Shown piece by piece: positions 1-9,012 of a DNA stretch of 64,000 nucleotides (the stretch's first letter is position 1; each line of letters starts with the position of its first letter). The position numbers and the translations under genes were made by a program. Location: NCBI GenBank assembly GCA_963974055.1, contig CAXBCP010000007.1:1-64000 (forward strand), in the 5' to 3' direction. Source of the DNA: CAXBCP01 sp963974055. GTDB taxonomy: Bacteria > Pseudomonadota > Alphaproteobacteria > MPNO01 > UBA830. The notes below the pieces were generated by a model, which was given only the letters and a program-made list of their open reading frames with translations, searched no databases and had not been told where the DNA came from.

Positions 1-1190
1 ACGTGCCGCAATCGGGCGCCTATGCCGATGAGGGCGCGGACGAGCTGCGCGCTTACCAGCTCGCCGTCGATCACATCAACGGCGTCGGCGACGGCGGCAT
101 GTTGAATACGTTTTCGTCAAAGGCGCTCCGCGGAAACGGCGTCAACGGCAAGAAGGTCGTTTATGTTACCGGCGACACCCAGACGAAATCGGATGCGGCG
201 CGCGCCAGCGCAAAGCGGATGATCGAAAAGGACGGCGCCGTCATGATCACCGGCGGATCGTCATCCGGTGTTGCGATCGCCGTCCAGGGCCTGTGCCAGG
301 ATGCCGGCGTTATCTTCATGGCCGGCCTGACCCATTCCAACGACACCACGGGCAAGGACAAGCGGGCAAACGGGTTCCGTCATTTCTTCAATACGGAAAT
401 GACCGGCGCTGCGCTCGCCCCGGTGCTTAAAAACGCCTTTGGTTCCGACCGCGTCGCTTACCATCTGACCGCCGATTACACCTGGGGCTGGAGCCAGGAA
501 GGCTCGATCAAGAAATACACGGAGAAGATCGGCTGGAAAACAAGCGCCGCCGTGCGGACGCCGCTCGGCGCCGGCGATTTTTCGCAATACATCACCCCCG
601 TTCTGAACTCCGGCGCGGATGTCCTGGTGCTCAACCATTACGGCCGCGACATGGTCAATTCGCTGACCCAGGCCGTTCAGTTCGGCCTCCGGGACAAACA
701 GGTCAACGGCAAGGACTTCGCGATCGTCGTGCCGCTTTACAGCCGCCTGATGGCCCAGGGCGCGGGCGCCAACGTGAAGGGCATCTTCGGTTCCACGAAC
801 TGGCACTGGTCGCTGCAGGACGAAGGTTCGAAAGCGTTCGTGAAATCCTTCGGCACGAAATACGGGTTTCCGCCCAGCCAGGCGGCGCACACCACGTATT
901 GCCAGGCGCTGCTCTATGCGGATGCCTGCCAGCGGGCCGGCACGTTCATGCCGTCCGGCGTCGGTGCGGCGCTGGAAGGCTTCAAGTTCGACGGCCTTGG
1001 CAACGGTCCCACCGAGTACCGAGCAGAAGACCATCAGTGCTTCAAGGACGTCCTGGTCGTGAAGGGTAAGGAAAACCCCTCGTCCAAGTTCGACGTTCTC
1101 GAAGTGGTCGAGGTTACGCCGCGGGCACAGGTCGAGTACCCTGCTTCCCTGCTGGGTGGCACTTTGGGCCCGTATAACAACGGCGCCTGA
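1..1190 (+). CDS. ABC transporter periplasmic substrate-binding protein, branched-chain amino acid/amide type (5' partial)
   Basis: The protein captures a small solute in the periplasm and delivers it to the LivHMGF-type permease encoded just downstream. The visible 395 residues have the two-lobed type 1 periplasmic binding fold: a segment with DGAVMITGGSSSG, a HLTADYTWGWSQEG stretch at the second lobe, and a C-terminal DVLVVKGKENPSSKFDVLE typical of the amide/urea-like branch. The frame is open to the left edge, so the GTG at 3 is probably internal and the signal peptide lies outside the window. The ligand cannot be read from sequence; amino acid, urea or short amide are all possible. Confidence 0.85.
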   Translation, partial: VPQSGAYADEGADELRAYQLAVDHINGVGDGGMLNTFSSKALRGNGVNGKKVVYVTGDTQTKSDAARASAKRMIEKDGAVMITGGSSSGVAIAVQGLCQDAGVIFMAGLTHSNDTTGKDKRANGFRHFFNTEMTGAALAPVLKNAFGSDRVAYHLTADYTWGWSQEGSIKKYTEKIGWKTSAAVRTPLGAGDFSQYITPVLNSGADVLVLNHYGRDMVNSLTQAVQFGLRDKQVNGKDFAIVVPLYSRLMAQGAGANVKGIFGSTNWHWSLQDEGSKAFVKSFGTKYGFPPSQAAHTTYCQALLYADACQRAGTFMPSGVGAALEGFKFDGLGNGPTEYRAEDHQCFKDVLVVKGKENPSSKFDVLEVVEVTPRAQVEYPASLLGGTLGPYNNGA

Positions 1191-1217
1191 TTTTTCACGC
1201 CACTACGGATACTATTG

Positions 1218-1244
1218 GACGCCCCCGGTACAACCGGGGGCGTC
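1218..1244 (+). promoter_or_regulatory. Intercistronic hairpin between binding protein and permease genes
   Basis: A perfect 11-bp inverted repeat (GACGCCCCCGG / CCGGGGGCGTC) encloses a 5-nt loop. It is followed by a C-rich stretch rather than a T run, so it is not a classical intrinsic terminator. In this position, a hairpin could stabilise the binding-protein message or attenuate the permease genes (inference). Confidence 0.5.
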
Positions 1245-1270
1245 TCCCCCTCTTTGGATGAAATAGGGCC

Positions 1271-2296
1271 ATGGACGCGATACTGCTGCAGATACTGAAC
1301 GGGCTCGACAAGGGGGGCGCGTATTCCCTGATTGCGCTCGGCCTGGCTCTTATTTTCGGCACCCTGGGCGTCGTCAATTTCGCCCATGGCGCCCTGTTCA
1401 TGCTCGGCGCGTTTTGCGCCGTTACGGTCAAGACGGTCCTCAGCCTGGAGATGGTCAGCCTCGATCCGACCCGGACCACGGCCTGGGGGACCCCGATGGA
1501 AATCCGCCAGCCCTATGTCGAGGCCTGGTTCGGAGACATCGGAACGTTGTTGCTGAATTATTCGGTGCCGATCTCGATCCTGATCGCGATACCCATCATG
1601 CTCCTGATCGGCATCGCCATGGAGCGCGGGCTGATACGGTTCTTTTACAAGCGCCCGCACGCAGAACAGATCCTCGTGACGTTCGGCCTGGCGATCGTGC
1701 TGCAGGAAATCGTCAAGAGCCAGTTCGGCGCAAACCCCATTCCGCAGCCGGCGCCCGATGTTGCACGCGGCATGGTCGATTTCGGCATCGTTATCGGCAT
1801 GGATGCCGGCAATGTCGTCTACCCGGCCTGGCGGCTGATCTATTTCCTGTTCTCGCTGGCGGTGATCGGCGCAGTGTTCGCGTTTCTCCGGTTCACGACC
1901 TTCGGCATGGTGGTGCGGGCGGGAATGGCCGACCGCGAAACGGTCGGACTGCTCGGGATCGACATCGACAAAAGATTTACGGTGGTGTTCGGGCTGGCGG
2001 CGGTCGTCGCGGGACTTGCCGGCCTGATGTATACGCCGATTCTCAGCCCCGATTATCACATGGGCATGGATTTCCTGGTCCTCAGCTTCGTGGTCGTCGT
2101 CGTCGGCGGCATGGGTTCGCTCGGGGGGGCGGTTGCGGCCGGCTTCATGCTCGGCATTCTCCAGAGCTTCGCGTCGATGAACGAAGTCAAAACCATCGTC
2201 CCCGGCATCGATCAGATCATTATCTACCTCATCGCCGTGATCGTCCTGCTGGTCCGCCCGCGCGGCCTGATGGGGCGCAAAGGCGTGATGGAGTAA
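1271..2296 (+). CDS. livH: Branched-chain amino acid/amide ABC transporter permease, LivH type
   Basis: This is one half of the inner-membrane channel of the importer. The 341-residue protein is almost entirely hydrophobic, with about eight membrane segments. It has the LivH-type start LLQILNGLDKGGAYSLIALG and the cytoplasmic-loop motif around GMVVRAGMADRETVGLLGI that contacts the ATPase. It is slightly longer than typical LivH because of an insert after the second helix (around residues 55-90). The stop codon is immediately followed by the livM start, which indicates one transcript and coupled translation. Confidence 0.9.
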   Translation: MDAILLQILNGLDKGGAYSLIALGLALIFGTLGVVNFAHGALFMLGAFCAVTVKTVLSLEMVSLDPTRTTAWGTPMEIRQPYVEAWFGDIGTLLLNYSVPISILIAIPIMLLIGIAMERGLIRFFYKRPHAEQILVTFGLAIVLQEIVKSQFGANPIPQPAPDVARGMVDFGIVIGMDAGNVVYPAWRLIYFLFSLAVIGAVFAFLRFTTFGMVVRAGMADRETVGLLGIDIDKRFTVVFGLAAVVAGLAGLMYTPILSPDYHMGMDFLVLSFVVVVVGGMGSLGGAVAAGFMLGILQSFASMNEVKTIVPGIDQIIIYLIAVIVLLVRPRGLMGRKGVME

Positions 2297-3457
2297 ATGG
2301 CCATGATACGGAACGACATGGTCCTGATGGTCTGCTTCGCGGTAGCGGTGCTTGCGGCGCCGGTTATCCTGGCACCCGTCGGGGCGGGCTACCCCGACCT
2401 GCTGCAGAAATTCGCGATCTTCGGCATCTTCGCGATCGGCTTCAACATCCTGTTCGGCCTGACCGGTTATCTGTCCTTCGGACACGCCGCCTTCCTGGGC
2501 GTCGGATCCTACACGGCCGTGTGGGTGTTCAAGCTGTTCAGCATGAATCCCCTGCCGGCGATACTCTTTGCGACGCTGCTGGGCGGACTGTTCGCGGTGC
2601 TTATCGGGTATATCTGTCTGCGGAGATCGGGCATTTATTTTTCGATCCTGACGCTGGCCTTTGCGCAGATGAGCTACAATCTGGCCTATTCGGTTCTGAC
2701 GCCGATCACGAACGGCGAGACCGGGCTGCAGCTGAGCCAGAAAGATCCCCGCGTTCTCGATGTCGCCTTCGGGCGCGACTACGGCGCGGTGCTGCCGTCT
2801 TCCGACCTGTTCGGGGTCAGCATGACCGGCTATCCGGGGTTCTATTTTTGCGCCGTCCTGCTGATCCTGTGTTTTTTCATCTCGATCCGGATTTTCCGGT
2901 CGCCGTTCGGGATGATGCTGCGCGCCGTGAAGTCGAACCAGAACAGGTTGAATTACACCGGCGTAAATACGCGCCCCTATGCCATGGCGGCGTTCGTCAT
3001 TTCCGGGATGTATGCGGGGCTTGCCGGCGGGTTGCTCGCCGTCACCGATCCGCTCGCCGGTGCGGAGCGCATGCAGTGGACCGCATCGGGAGAGGTCGTT
3101 CTGATGACCATCCTCGGCGGTGCCGGCACGCTGATCGGCCCGATACTGGGGGCCGGCGTCATCAAGTATTTCGAAAATATTTTCTCGTCGTTCAATGACG
3201 GCATTCTTATGAAGACCTTCGATTTTCTGCCGGAATCCCTGCAGCAGGTCATGGTGTCGGTCTCTTCGGTTTTCGTCGGCGAAGGCTGGCACCTCACCCT
3301 CGGGGTCCTGTTTATGATGATCGTGATCTTTTTGCCCGGCGGTCTGATGGAAGGATTCACCCGCATCAGGAGCGCGATCGGCACGAAGCGTGGGGATGGC
3401 GGTAAATCCGTTCCCGCCGCCGGGAGCGCAACGTCTGTCGGCGGAGGCGGCGAATGA
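2297..3457 (+). CDS. livM: Branched-chain amino acid/amide ABC transporter permease, LivM type
   Basis: Second permease subunit of the importer. The 386-residue protein has about ten hydrophobic segments, the LivM-type GFNILFGLTGYLSFGHAAFLG segment near residue 50, and the loop FRSPFGMMLRAVKSNQNR that couples to the ATPases. The ATG directly abuts the livH stop, and its own stop overlaps the livG start by 4 bp. The C-terminus carries a Ser/Gly-rich tail of about 30 residues without clear function. Confidence 0.9.
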   Translation: MAMIRNDMVLMVCFAVAVLAAPVILAPVGAGYPDLLQKFAIFGIFAIGFNILFGLTGYLSFGHAAFLGVGSYTAVWVFKLFSMNPLPAILFATLLGGLFAVLIGYICLRRSGIYFSILTLAFAQMSYNLAYSVLTPITNGETGLQLSQKDPRVLDVAFGRDYGAVLPSSDLFGVSMTGYPGFYFCAVLLILCFFISIRIFRSPFGMMLRAVKSNQNRLNYTGVNTRPYAMAAFVISGMYAGLAGGLLAVTDPLAGAERMQWTASGEVVLMTILGGAGTLIGPILGAGVIKYFENIFSSFNDGILMKTFDFLPESLQQVMVSVSSVFVGEGWHLTLGVLFMMIVIFLPGGLMEGFTRIRSAIGTKRGDGGKSVPAAGSATSVGGGGE

Positions 3458-4209
3458 GCATTCTGTCCGTAGCGCAGGTCAACAAGCGGTTCGGCGGGCT
3501 GAGCGCGCTGAAAGACGTGAACCTGGAGGTCCAGGCCGGGACGGTCCACGCGATCATCGGGCCGAACGGCGCCGGAAAATCGACTTTGCTCAATTGCTTC
3601 GTCGGACGCCTGGAACCGGATACCGGGAGCGTCACGTTCGACGGCCGGTCGCTGCTCGGCATCAGGCCGCACCAGATCAACCAGGCGGGCGTCAGCCGGG
3701 TTTTCCAGACGCCTGAGATTTTTACCGACCTTACGCTGCTGGACAACGTCATGATCCCGGCCTTTGCAAAACGCGACGGCGCCTTTCGGCTGAATGCGTG
3801 GCGCGGCGTCGCGGGCGAGGGCAACCTGCGCGACGCGGCGATGGAGATGCTTGCCGATGTGGGGCTGGCGGCGAAGGCGCAGGACGTTGCCGGTCAGTTG
3901 TCGCGCGGCGACAAGCGTCGGCTCGAACTCGCGATGTGCCTCGTGCAGAAGCCCAAACTGCTTTTGCTGGACGAACCGACGGCCGGCATGGCGCGCGCCG
4001 ATACCAACAACACGATCGACCTGATGAAGCGGATCGCGGCCAGCGGTGTTACGATGGTGGTTATTGAACACGACATGCATGTGGTGTTCTCTCTGGCGGA
4101 GACCATAACCGTACTGGCGCAGGGCACGGTGATCGCCGAAGGCCTGCCGGACGACATCAAGGGCGATGCGCGTGTCCAGGAAGCCTATCTGGGGGGCGCT
4201 CATTTATGA
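3454..4209 (+). CDS. livG: Branched-chain amino acid/amide ABC transporter ATPase, LivG type
   Basis: Cytoplasmic ATPase that drives the importer. The Walker A motif GPNGAGKST is at residues 36-44, the Walker B strand is LLLLDEPTAGM, and the H-loop lies in VIEHDMHVVF. The signature is LSRGDKRRLELA, which departs from the usual LSxGQxR pattern (Gly-Gln replaced by Gly-Asp). The C-terminal VQEAYLGG is the family-typical ending. It overlaps both neighbours by 4 bp (ATGA), as expected for a fixed-stoichiometry complex. At 251 residues it has normal length. Confidence 0.9.
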   Translation: MSILSVAQVNKRFGGLSALKDVNLEVQAGTVHAIIGPNGAGKSTLLNCFVGRLEPDTGSVTFDGRSLLGIRPHQINQAGVSRVFQTPEIFTDLTLLDNVMIPAFAKRDGAFRLNAWRGVAGEGNLRDAAMEMLADVGLAAKAQDVAGQLSRGDKRRLELAMCLVQKPKLLLLDEPTAGMARADTNNTIDLMKRIAASGVTMVVIEHDMHVVFSLAETITVLAQGTVIAEGLPDDIKGDARVQEAYLGGAHL

Positions 4210-4994
4210 ACGAGGCAAAACCGATCGGCGGCGAAATGATTGATTCCTCCTCTTCCAGCACACCGCATCAGGCAACCTCCGGCGGACAGAAAGCCTATTT
4301 TTCCTGCCAGGACATTCATGCCTATTACGGCGAAAGCTATATCGTTCAGGGCGTCCAGTTCGATATCCGGGAGGGCGAGATCGTCGCCCTGCTCGGCCGC
4401 AACGGGGCCGGAAAGACATCGACCTTGCGGGCGATCGCGCGGCTTGCCGATCCGGAACTGAAACGCGGCGAAATCTGGCTCGACAATCAGCCGCTTCACG
4501 ATATGAAGGCCCATGAAGCGGCGCAGATCGGCGTCGGACTGGTGCCGGAAGACCGGCGGATCATCCAGGGGCTGACCGTCGAGGAAAACCTGAAGCTGGC
4601 GCAGATCGCCCCGCCTGTCGGCTGGTCCATCGAGCGGATTTACGAGCTCTTCCCGCGTCTGGGAGAGCGGAAACTCCAGGAGGGCACGACCCTTTCGGGC
4701 GGCGAACAGCAGATGCTCGCCATCGGCAGGACCCTGGCGCGCGATATCAAGCTGCTGCTGCTGGACGAACCCTATGAAGGGCTCGCCCCCGTGATCGTTC
4801 AGGAAATCGAAAAGACGCTCGAACAGATCAAATCCCTCGGCATCACGACGATTATCGTCGAGCAGAACGCCATCGCCGCCCTGCACCTCGCGGACCGGGC
4901 GCTTATCCTGGAGATGGGCGAGGTCGTGTTCGACGGCACTGCGAAGGACGTGCTCGACAATGCCGAGCTGAGGCAGCAATACCTCGCCATCTAG
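4206..4994 (+). CDS. livF: Branched-chain amino acid/amide ABC transporter ATPase, LivF type
   Basis: Second ATPase of the importer. It contains Walker A GRNGAGKTS, signature LSGGEQQMLAIGR, Walker B LLLLDEPYEGLAP and C-terminal LRQQYLAI. The start at 4206 sits in an ATGA overlap with livG and gives a Ser/Thr-rich N-terminal extension of about 30 residues before the first conserved strand (FSCQDIHAYYGES). That is longer than usual, and an internal start is possible. The stop codon abuts the stop of the convergent PhyH gene with no spacer, so no separate terminator is visible. Confidence 0.9.
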   Translation: MNEAKPIGGEMIDSSSSSTPHQATSGGQKAYFSCQDIHAYYGESYIVQGVQFDIREGEIVALLGRNGAGKTSTLRAIARLADPELKRGEIWLDNQPLHDMKAHEAAQIGVGLVPEDRRIIQGLTVEENLKLAQIAPPVGWSIERIYELFPRLGERKLQEGTTLSGGEQQMLAIGRTLARDIKLLLLDEPYEGLAPVIVQEIEKTLEQIKSLGITTIIVEQNAIAALHLADRALILEMGEVVFDGTAKDVLDNAELRQQYLAI

Positions 4995-5816
4995 CTAGCC
5001 GCCTTCCCCGAATATCCACGCCATCAGCCACTTGTGATCCGCGCCGAGACGTTCGAACGCGGCACGGTCGATAACCATGGGCGGCATATCGCGGAAATTG
5101 GACACGTCCCGGTACCAGGCCCGGTGATAGGTGCAATAGAGTATCGGCCGCGGCGCCGCTGACAGGTTCGCCATGCCGCCATGGCTGATGCGGCTGTCGA
5201 ACAGGATCGCGTCGCCGGGATCGAGATCGGGCGCGGTACCGCCGCCGCAACCGTCGGCATTGCCGTCGTCGTCCGGGGCGTATTCCGGATCGCGGTGGCT
5301 GCCGGGAAAAAACCGGGTGCTGCCGGTGGTCGCGTTGAGCCCGACCAGCGGGATCACCAGGGTGACGCTGTGGGCGGGCAGGGCGGCCTCCGCCACAGGG
5401 TCGCTGAACAGGCCGCTCTGGTCCGTGTGCAGGCGCTGCGCCCGGGCGCCGGGCATCGAGGTCACGGCGACGTAGCTGCCGAGAATGAAGTCGTCCCCGA
5501 GCAGCGGGGCCACCACGCTCAGCGCGACCGGGTTGGCGAAGATATCGGGTGACGCGAAGTCATCCGCAACGTCGAGCGCGATCATCAGCCGCCGGTCGCC
5601 GACTTCCTTGATATGCGGACCCGATGCGCGGTGATCGAGCTCGCCGTAGCGTTCCGAATACGCCGCGTGGAGCGATGCGATCCGTGCCGGCGTCAGCAGG
5701 TTTTTCACGACCAGCACACCGGCTTCCGAAAACCGCGCCGCCGCATGCGCCGCGACCGGTTCGGGCAGGGCATCGGTGCCGCCCGCTTTCAGGACCGGAA
5801 TCCCGCCTGCGGTCAT
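4995..5816 (-). CDS. Phytanoyl-CoA dioxygenase (PhyH) family protein
   Basis: A Fe(II)/2-oxoglutarate-dependent oxygenase of 273 residues. The HxD iron motif is visible in RLHTDQSGLF and the distal iron His in DSRISHGGMANLS, followed by the Arg-bearing strand ILYCTYHRAW that would bind 2-oxoglutarate. PhyH proteins hydroxylate acyl-CoAs, amino acids or small metabolites, so the substrate is open. The ATG at 5816 overlaps the stop of the upstream amidohydrolase by 4 bp, which fixes the start and rejects the 85-residue upstream extension. It is the last gene of a four-gene coupled operon. Confidence 0.85.
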   Translation of the reverse strand: MTAGGIPVLKAGGTDALPEPVAAHAAARFSEAGVLVVKNLLTPARIASLHAAYSERYGELDHRASGPHIKEVGDRRLMIALDVADDFASPDIFANPVALSVVAPLLGDDFILGSYVAVTSMPGARAQRLHTDQSGLFSDPVAEAALPAHSVTLVIPLVGLNATTGSTRFFPGSHRDPEYAPDDDGNADGCGGGTAPDLDPGDAILFDSRISHGGMANLSAAPRPILYCTYHRAWYRDVSNFRDMPPMVIDRAAFERLGADHKWLMAWIFGEGG

Positions 5817-7420
5817 GCGGCCGCGAAATCCGTCTGGCGGCGGAGCGTGCGGCCCGCCAGCGCGCCGGTATGTTCGCCGTCGCGCAGCACGGTGGTTCCG
5901 TTGACGATTACCTGGTGTATCCCGGATGCGAACTGGTGCGGGTCTTCGTAGGTCGCCTGTTCGGCAATGGTTACGGGATCGAAAATCGTGATATCGGCGG
6001 CATTGCCGGGTTGCAGGGTGCCGCGGTTTTTCAAACCCAGCGCCCGAGCGGACGCGCCGGTCATTTTCCACACCGCCTGGTGCAGCGGCAGCAGTTCCTC
6101 GTCACGTGCATACTGGCCGAGTACCTTGGCGAAAGTCCCGTAAAACCGGGGATGCGGCTTGCCCTGGCCGGTAGTGCCGTAGGGCGCTACCGAGTTGCCG
6201 TCGGAGCCGATCATCACGTCGGGGGAGCGCACGAAATCCTTTACATCGTTCTCGGCGATGGAGCCGACCAGCACCCGGGTCTGGCCCCGGTCCTCGACGA
6301 TATAGTCCAGTGCCATGTTAAAGCCGTCGATATTCCGTTCGGCGGCGATATCGGCGATGGTGCGCCCGGCATATTGCGGCATGTCGGGCGAGATCGAGAT
6401 GCGGATCGCGTCCCAGTCGGGAATGCGCCCGAAATTGTTCAGGCCTTCGGCCTCCAGCGCCGTGCGCAGGCGGTTGCGGACATTGTCGTCGGCGAGCCGG
6501 GTGATCATCGCCTCGACGCCGCCTTCCTGCAGCCACGGCGGGAACAGGTTTTTCAGCGGGTTGCTGGCCGCTGTATAGGGATAGATATCGCAGTCGATCG
6601 GCACGCCGCCGCGCCGCGCATCGGCCAGCAGGTCCATCGCCTTCACTGCCCCGCCCCAGTTATCGGTGCCCGACAGCTTCATATGCACGATCTGGACATG
6701 GACCCGGATCTGTTCGGCGAATTCCATGGCTTCCTGCACGGAATCGAACACGGTATTCCCCTCGTCGCGGAGATGGGTGAAATAGCGTGCGCCCGTTGCC
6801 GCCAGGGTCCTGCCGAGCGACACCATTTCCTCGACATCCGAATAGGATCCCGGCGCCGTGAACAGGCCGGACGACATGCCGAGCGCGCCGGCCGCCAGCG
6901 CTTCGGTCAGCAGGACGCGCATATGGCCGATTTCGGCTTCCGTCGGCGGGCGGTCTTCCATGCCCATCGCCATCAGGCGCAGCGTATTGTGCCCGACCAG
7001 GTGGATCGAGTTCACCGACAGGGCAGGGTACTGGTCGAGATAGTCCTTGAAATTCGTGGCGCGGAAAGTCAGCCACGGCGCGCTCGGGCTCAGATAATCG
7101 GCGAGGGCCTCGACCTTGTCCGGCAGGGCGGGCGCACAGGAATAACCGCAATGGCCGATGACCTCGGTGGTCACGCCCTGGCGGATCTTGCTTTCCGCCT
7201 GGGGCATCAGCGGCAGGGTCCAGTCCGAATGGGTCTTGATGTCGATAAAGCCGGGGGCGACGACCTTTCCGGACGCATCGATAACCTCGGCGCCGGCGGT
7301 TGCGATATCCGTGCCGATCTCGACGATGCGTCCGTCGGCAAAGGCAATATCGGCTTCGATTCCGGGCGCGCCCGTCCCGTCGATGATATGGCCGCCCCGT
7401 ATGACGGTCGCGCCCGTCAT
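5813..7420 (-). CDS. N-acyl-D-amino-acid deacylase family amidohydrolase
   Basis: A zinc amidohydrolase of 535 residues that probably hydrolyses an N-acylated amino acid or related amide in the cytoplasm. The D-aminoacylase features are present: the metal strand APGFIDIKTHSDW (residues 55-67), the GHCGYSCAP Cys motif near residue 91, a His in RYFTHLRDEG, a later His in VQIVHMKLSG, and the Asp in VMIGSDGNSV. The usual HxH pair reads KTH here (Lys62, His64). The start at 7420 is set by an ATGA overlap with the upstream ligase gene. The neighbouring acyl-CoA ligase suggests that the released acid is activated next (inference). Confidence 0.8.
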   Translation of the reverse strand: MTGATVIRGGHIIDGTGAPGIEADIAFADGRIVEIGTDIATAGAEVIDASGKVVAPGFIDIKTHSDWTLPLMPQAESKIRQGVTTEVIGHCGYSCAPALPDKVEALADYLSPSAPWLTFRATNFKDYLDQYPALSVNSIHLVGHNTLRLMAMGMEDRPPTEAEIGHMRVLLTEALAAGALGMSSGLFTAPGSYSDVEEMVSLGRTLAATGARYFTHLRDEGNTVFDSVQEAMEFAEQIRVHVQIVHMKLSGTDNWGGAVKAMDLLADARRGGVPIDCDIYPYTAASNPLKNLFPPWLQEGGVEAMITRLADDNVRNRLRTALEAEGLNNFGRIPDWDAIRISISPDMPQYAGRTIADIAAERNIDGFNMALDYIVEDRGQTRVLVGSIAENDVKDFVRSPDVMIGSDGNSVAPYGTTGQGKPHPRFYGTFAKVLGQYARDEELLPLHQAVWKMTGASARALGLKNRGTLQPGNAADITIFDPVTIAEQATYEDPHQFASGIHQVIVNGTTVLRDGEHTGALAGRTLRRQTDFAAA

Positions 7421-9012
7421 GGCCGGTCTTCCTGGTGGTCGTTCATCCATGTTTCCTTCATTGCGTTGCGGTCGACCTTGCCGCGGGCGTTCCGCGCGAT
7501 GGTTCGGGCTACGATGGTCTCGGTGGGCTGTTTGAAATCCGGCAGATGCCCGGCGCAATGCGCGGCGATATCCTCGGCCGATAACGCTTTTCCCGCGCGC
7601 GGCACCACGTAGCAGACGATCTTTTCGCCGTAGATCCTGTCCGGCACCCCGACCGTGCAGACTTCCATCGCATCGGGGTGTTTCATCACCACGTTGTCGA
7701 TCTCGAGCGGGGCGATATTGACGCCGCCGCGAATGATCAGCTCCTTGGCGCGGCCGGTGATACGCAGGTATCCGTCCGTATCCAGCATGCCGAGATCGCC
7801 GGTTTTAAGGCGTTTGCCACGTACCGGTTCGATCCCGCCATCGGGATTGAGATAGGCCGTCGCATTCTGCGGGCCGCCGATCTCGATCTCGCCTTCCGCG
7901 CCCTGCGGCAGCGCCTTGCCGTCCTCGTCTATGATTTTCAGGTCCTGACCGATGCCGGGCATCCCGACGCTGCCGATCCGGCGCGCGAGATGGTGGTTCC
8001 CCGCCACGGTGCCGCCTTCGCTCATCCCGTAATGCTGGATCAGCTTGATGCCGTAGGTGCTCTCGAACCGGTGGTGCTGTTCTTCCATCAGCGGTGCGGT
8101 GCTGCAACTCATGAATTCGAGGGTCTGCATGGCCGCGACATCTTCGTCGAGACCGGCATCGGCGTCCCGGTCGAGCAGCATGTTGACCACGGCGGGAATG
8201 CCGATCGCCTTGGTGATGCGGTAATCGCGGATCCAGGCGAACAGCCGGCTGAACGAAAATTTCGGCGCGAACACGACGCAGCCGCCGCCGAAAAGCAGCG
8301 GTTGCAGCACGATCTGGTGCGAGGACGACCACGAAAACGACCGGTATTCCAGTACCCGGTCGGACGGCTCCAGCCCCCAGAGATAGGCGGTCTGTGCGCC
8401 GATATAGTTGTAATTGCCGAAACTGTGGATGACGCCCTTGGGCCGGTCGGTGGTTCCCGACGTGAAGCATATCACGGCCGCGTCGTCTTCGGCCGAAACC
8501 TCGGCCGGTTCCGCATCGCCGTCGAGGGCATTGAGCGCTTCGAACAGGCCGCCGTCCCGCGCCGCGGCCCCGTCCGGGTCCGCCGCGCCGAACGGAACCC
8601 AGTCGCCGGGAGTGGTTTGCGGCAGGTCGCCGGTATCGAGCGCATCGTGCCACAGCACCACATGCGGGTTCAGCCGCTCTATGATCTCGCGCATATGATT
8701 GGCGTTGATATCGACGTTCACCGTGCAGAACGTCGCGCCGTGGCGCTGCACGCCGTAATACAGGATCAGGTTTTCAAGCGAATTGTCGGTCAGCACCAGT
8801 ACGCGGTCGTTCGCGCCGATATTCCGTGCGTGGAGCCACGCCGACAGCTTGTTGGTGAGCCGGTAAAGCTGGCGCCAGGTCAGCGATAGATCCTGGTCGA
8901 TGGCGATCAGGCATTCCTGGTCCGGCGCGCGCGTCGCGTGTTCGCGGATCATCGAAAGGATGCTGCGATAGCGGATATCGGGGGCGGGGGGCGGCAACGG
9001 GTTCTGGCTCAT
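7417..9012 (-). CDS. AMP-dependent acyl-CoA synthetase/ligase
   Basis: An ANL-superfamily ligase of 531 residues that forms an acyl-adenylate and then an acyl-CoA. The phosphate-binding motif CFTSGTTDRPKG has Asp where Gly is usual. Downstream come the YGMSEGG motif, the hinge region GDLGMLDTDGYLRITGRAKELIIRGG, and the catalytic C-terminal lysine in NARGKVDRN. The start at 9012 overlaps the stop of the EamA gene by 4 bp, which rules out the 121-residue upstream extension. The substrate is a carboxylic acid of unknown identity, possibly the acid released by the adjacent amidohydrolase. Confidence 0.87.
   Translation of the reverse strand: MSQNPLPPPAPDIRYRSILSMIREHATRAPDQECLIAIDQDLSLTWRQLYRLTNKLSAWLHARNIGANDRVLVLTDNSLENLILYYGVQRHGATFCTVNVDINANHMREIIERLNPHVVLWHDALDTGDLPQTTPGDWVPFGAADPDGAAARDGGLFEALNALDGDAEPAEVSAEDDAAVICFTSGTTDRPKGVIHSFGNYNYIGAQTAYLWGLEPSDRVLEYRSFSWSSSHQIVLQPLLFGGGCVVFAPKFSFSRLFAWIRDYRITKAIGIPAVVNMLLDRDADAGLDEDVAAMQTLEFMSCSTAPLMEEQHHRFESTYGIKLIQHYGMSEGGTVAGNHHLARRIGSVGMPGIGQDLKIIDEDGKALPQGAEGEIEIGGPQNATAYLNPDGGIEPVRGKRLKTGDLGMLDTDGYLRITGRAKELIIRGGVNIAPLEIDNVVMKHPDAMEVCTVGVPDRIYGEKIVCYVVPRAGKALSAEDIAAHCAGHLPDFKQPTETIVARTIARNARGKVDRNAMKETWMNDHQEDRP

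Noticed and set aside
1034..3292. A 752-codon open frame on the minus strand opposite livH and livM
   Set aside because: The composition is a shadow of hydrophobic permease codons (Asp/His/Arg-rich), with no recognisable domain, while the plus strand encodes intact LivH and LivM.
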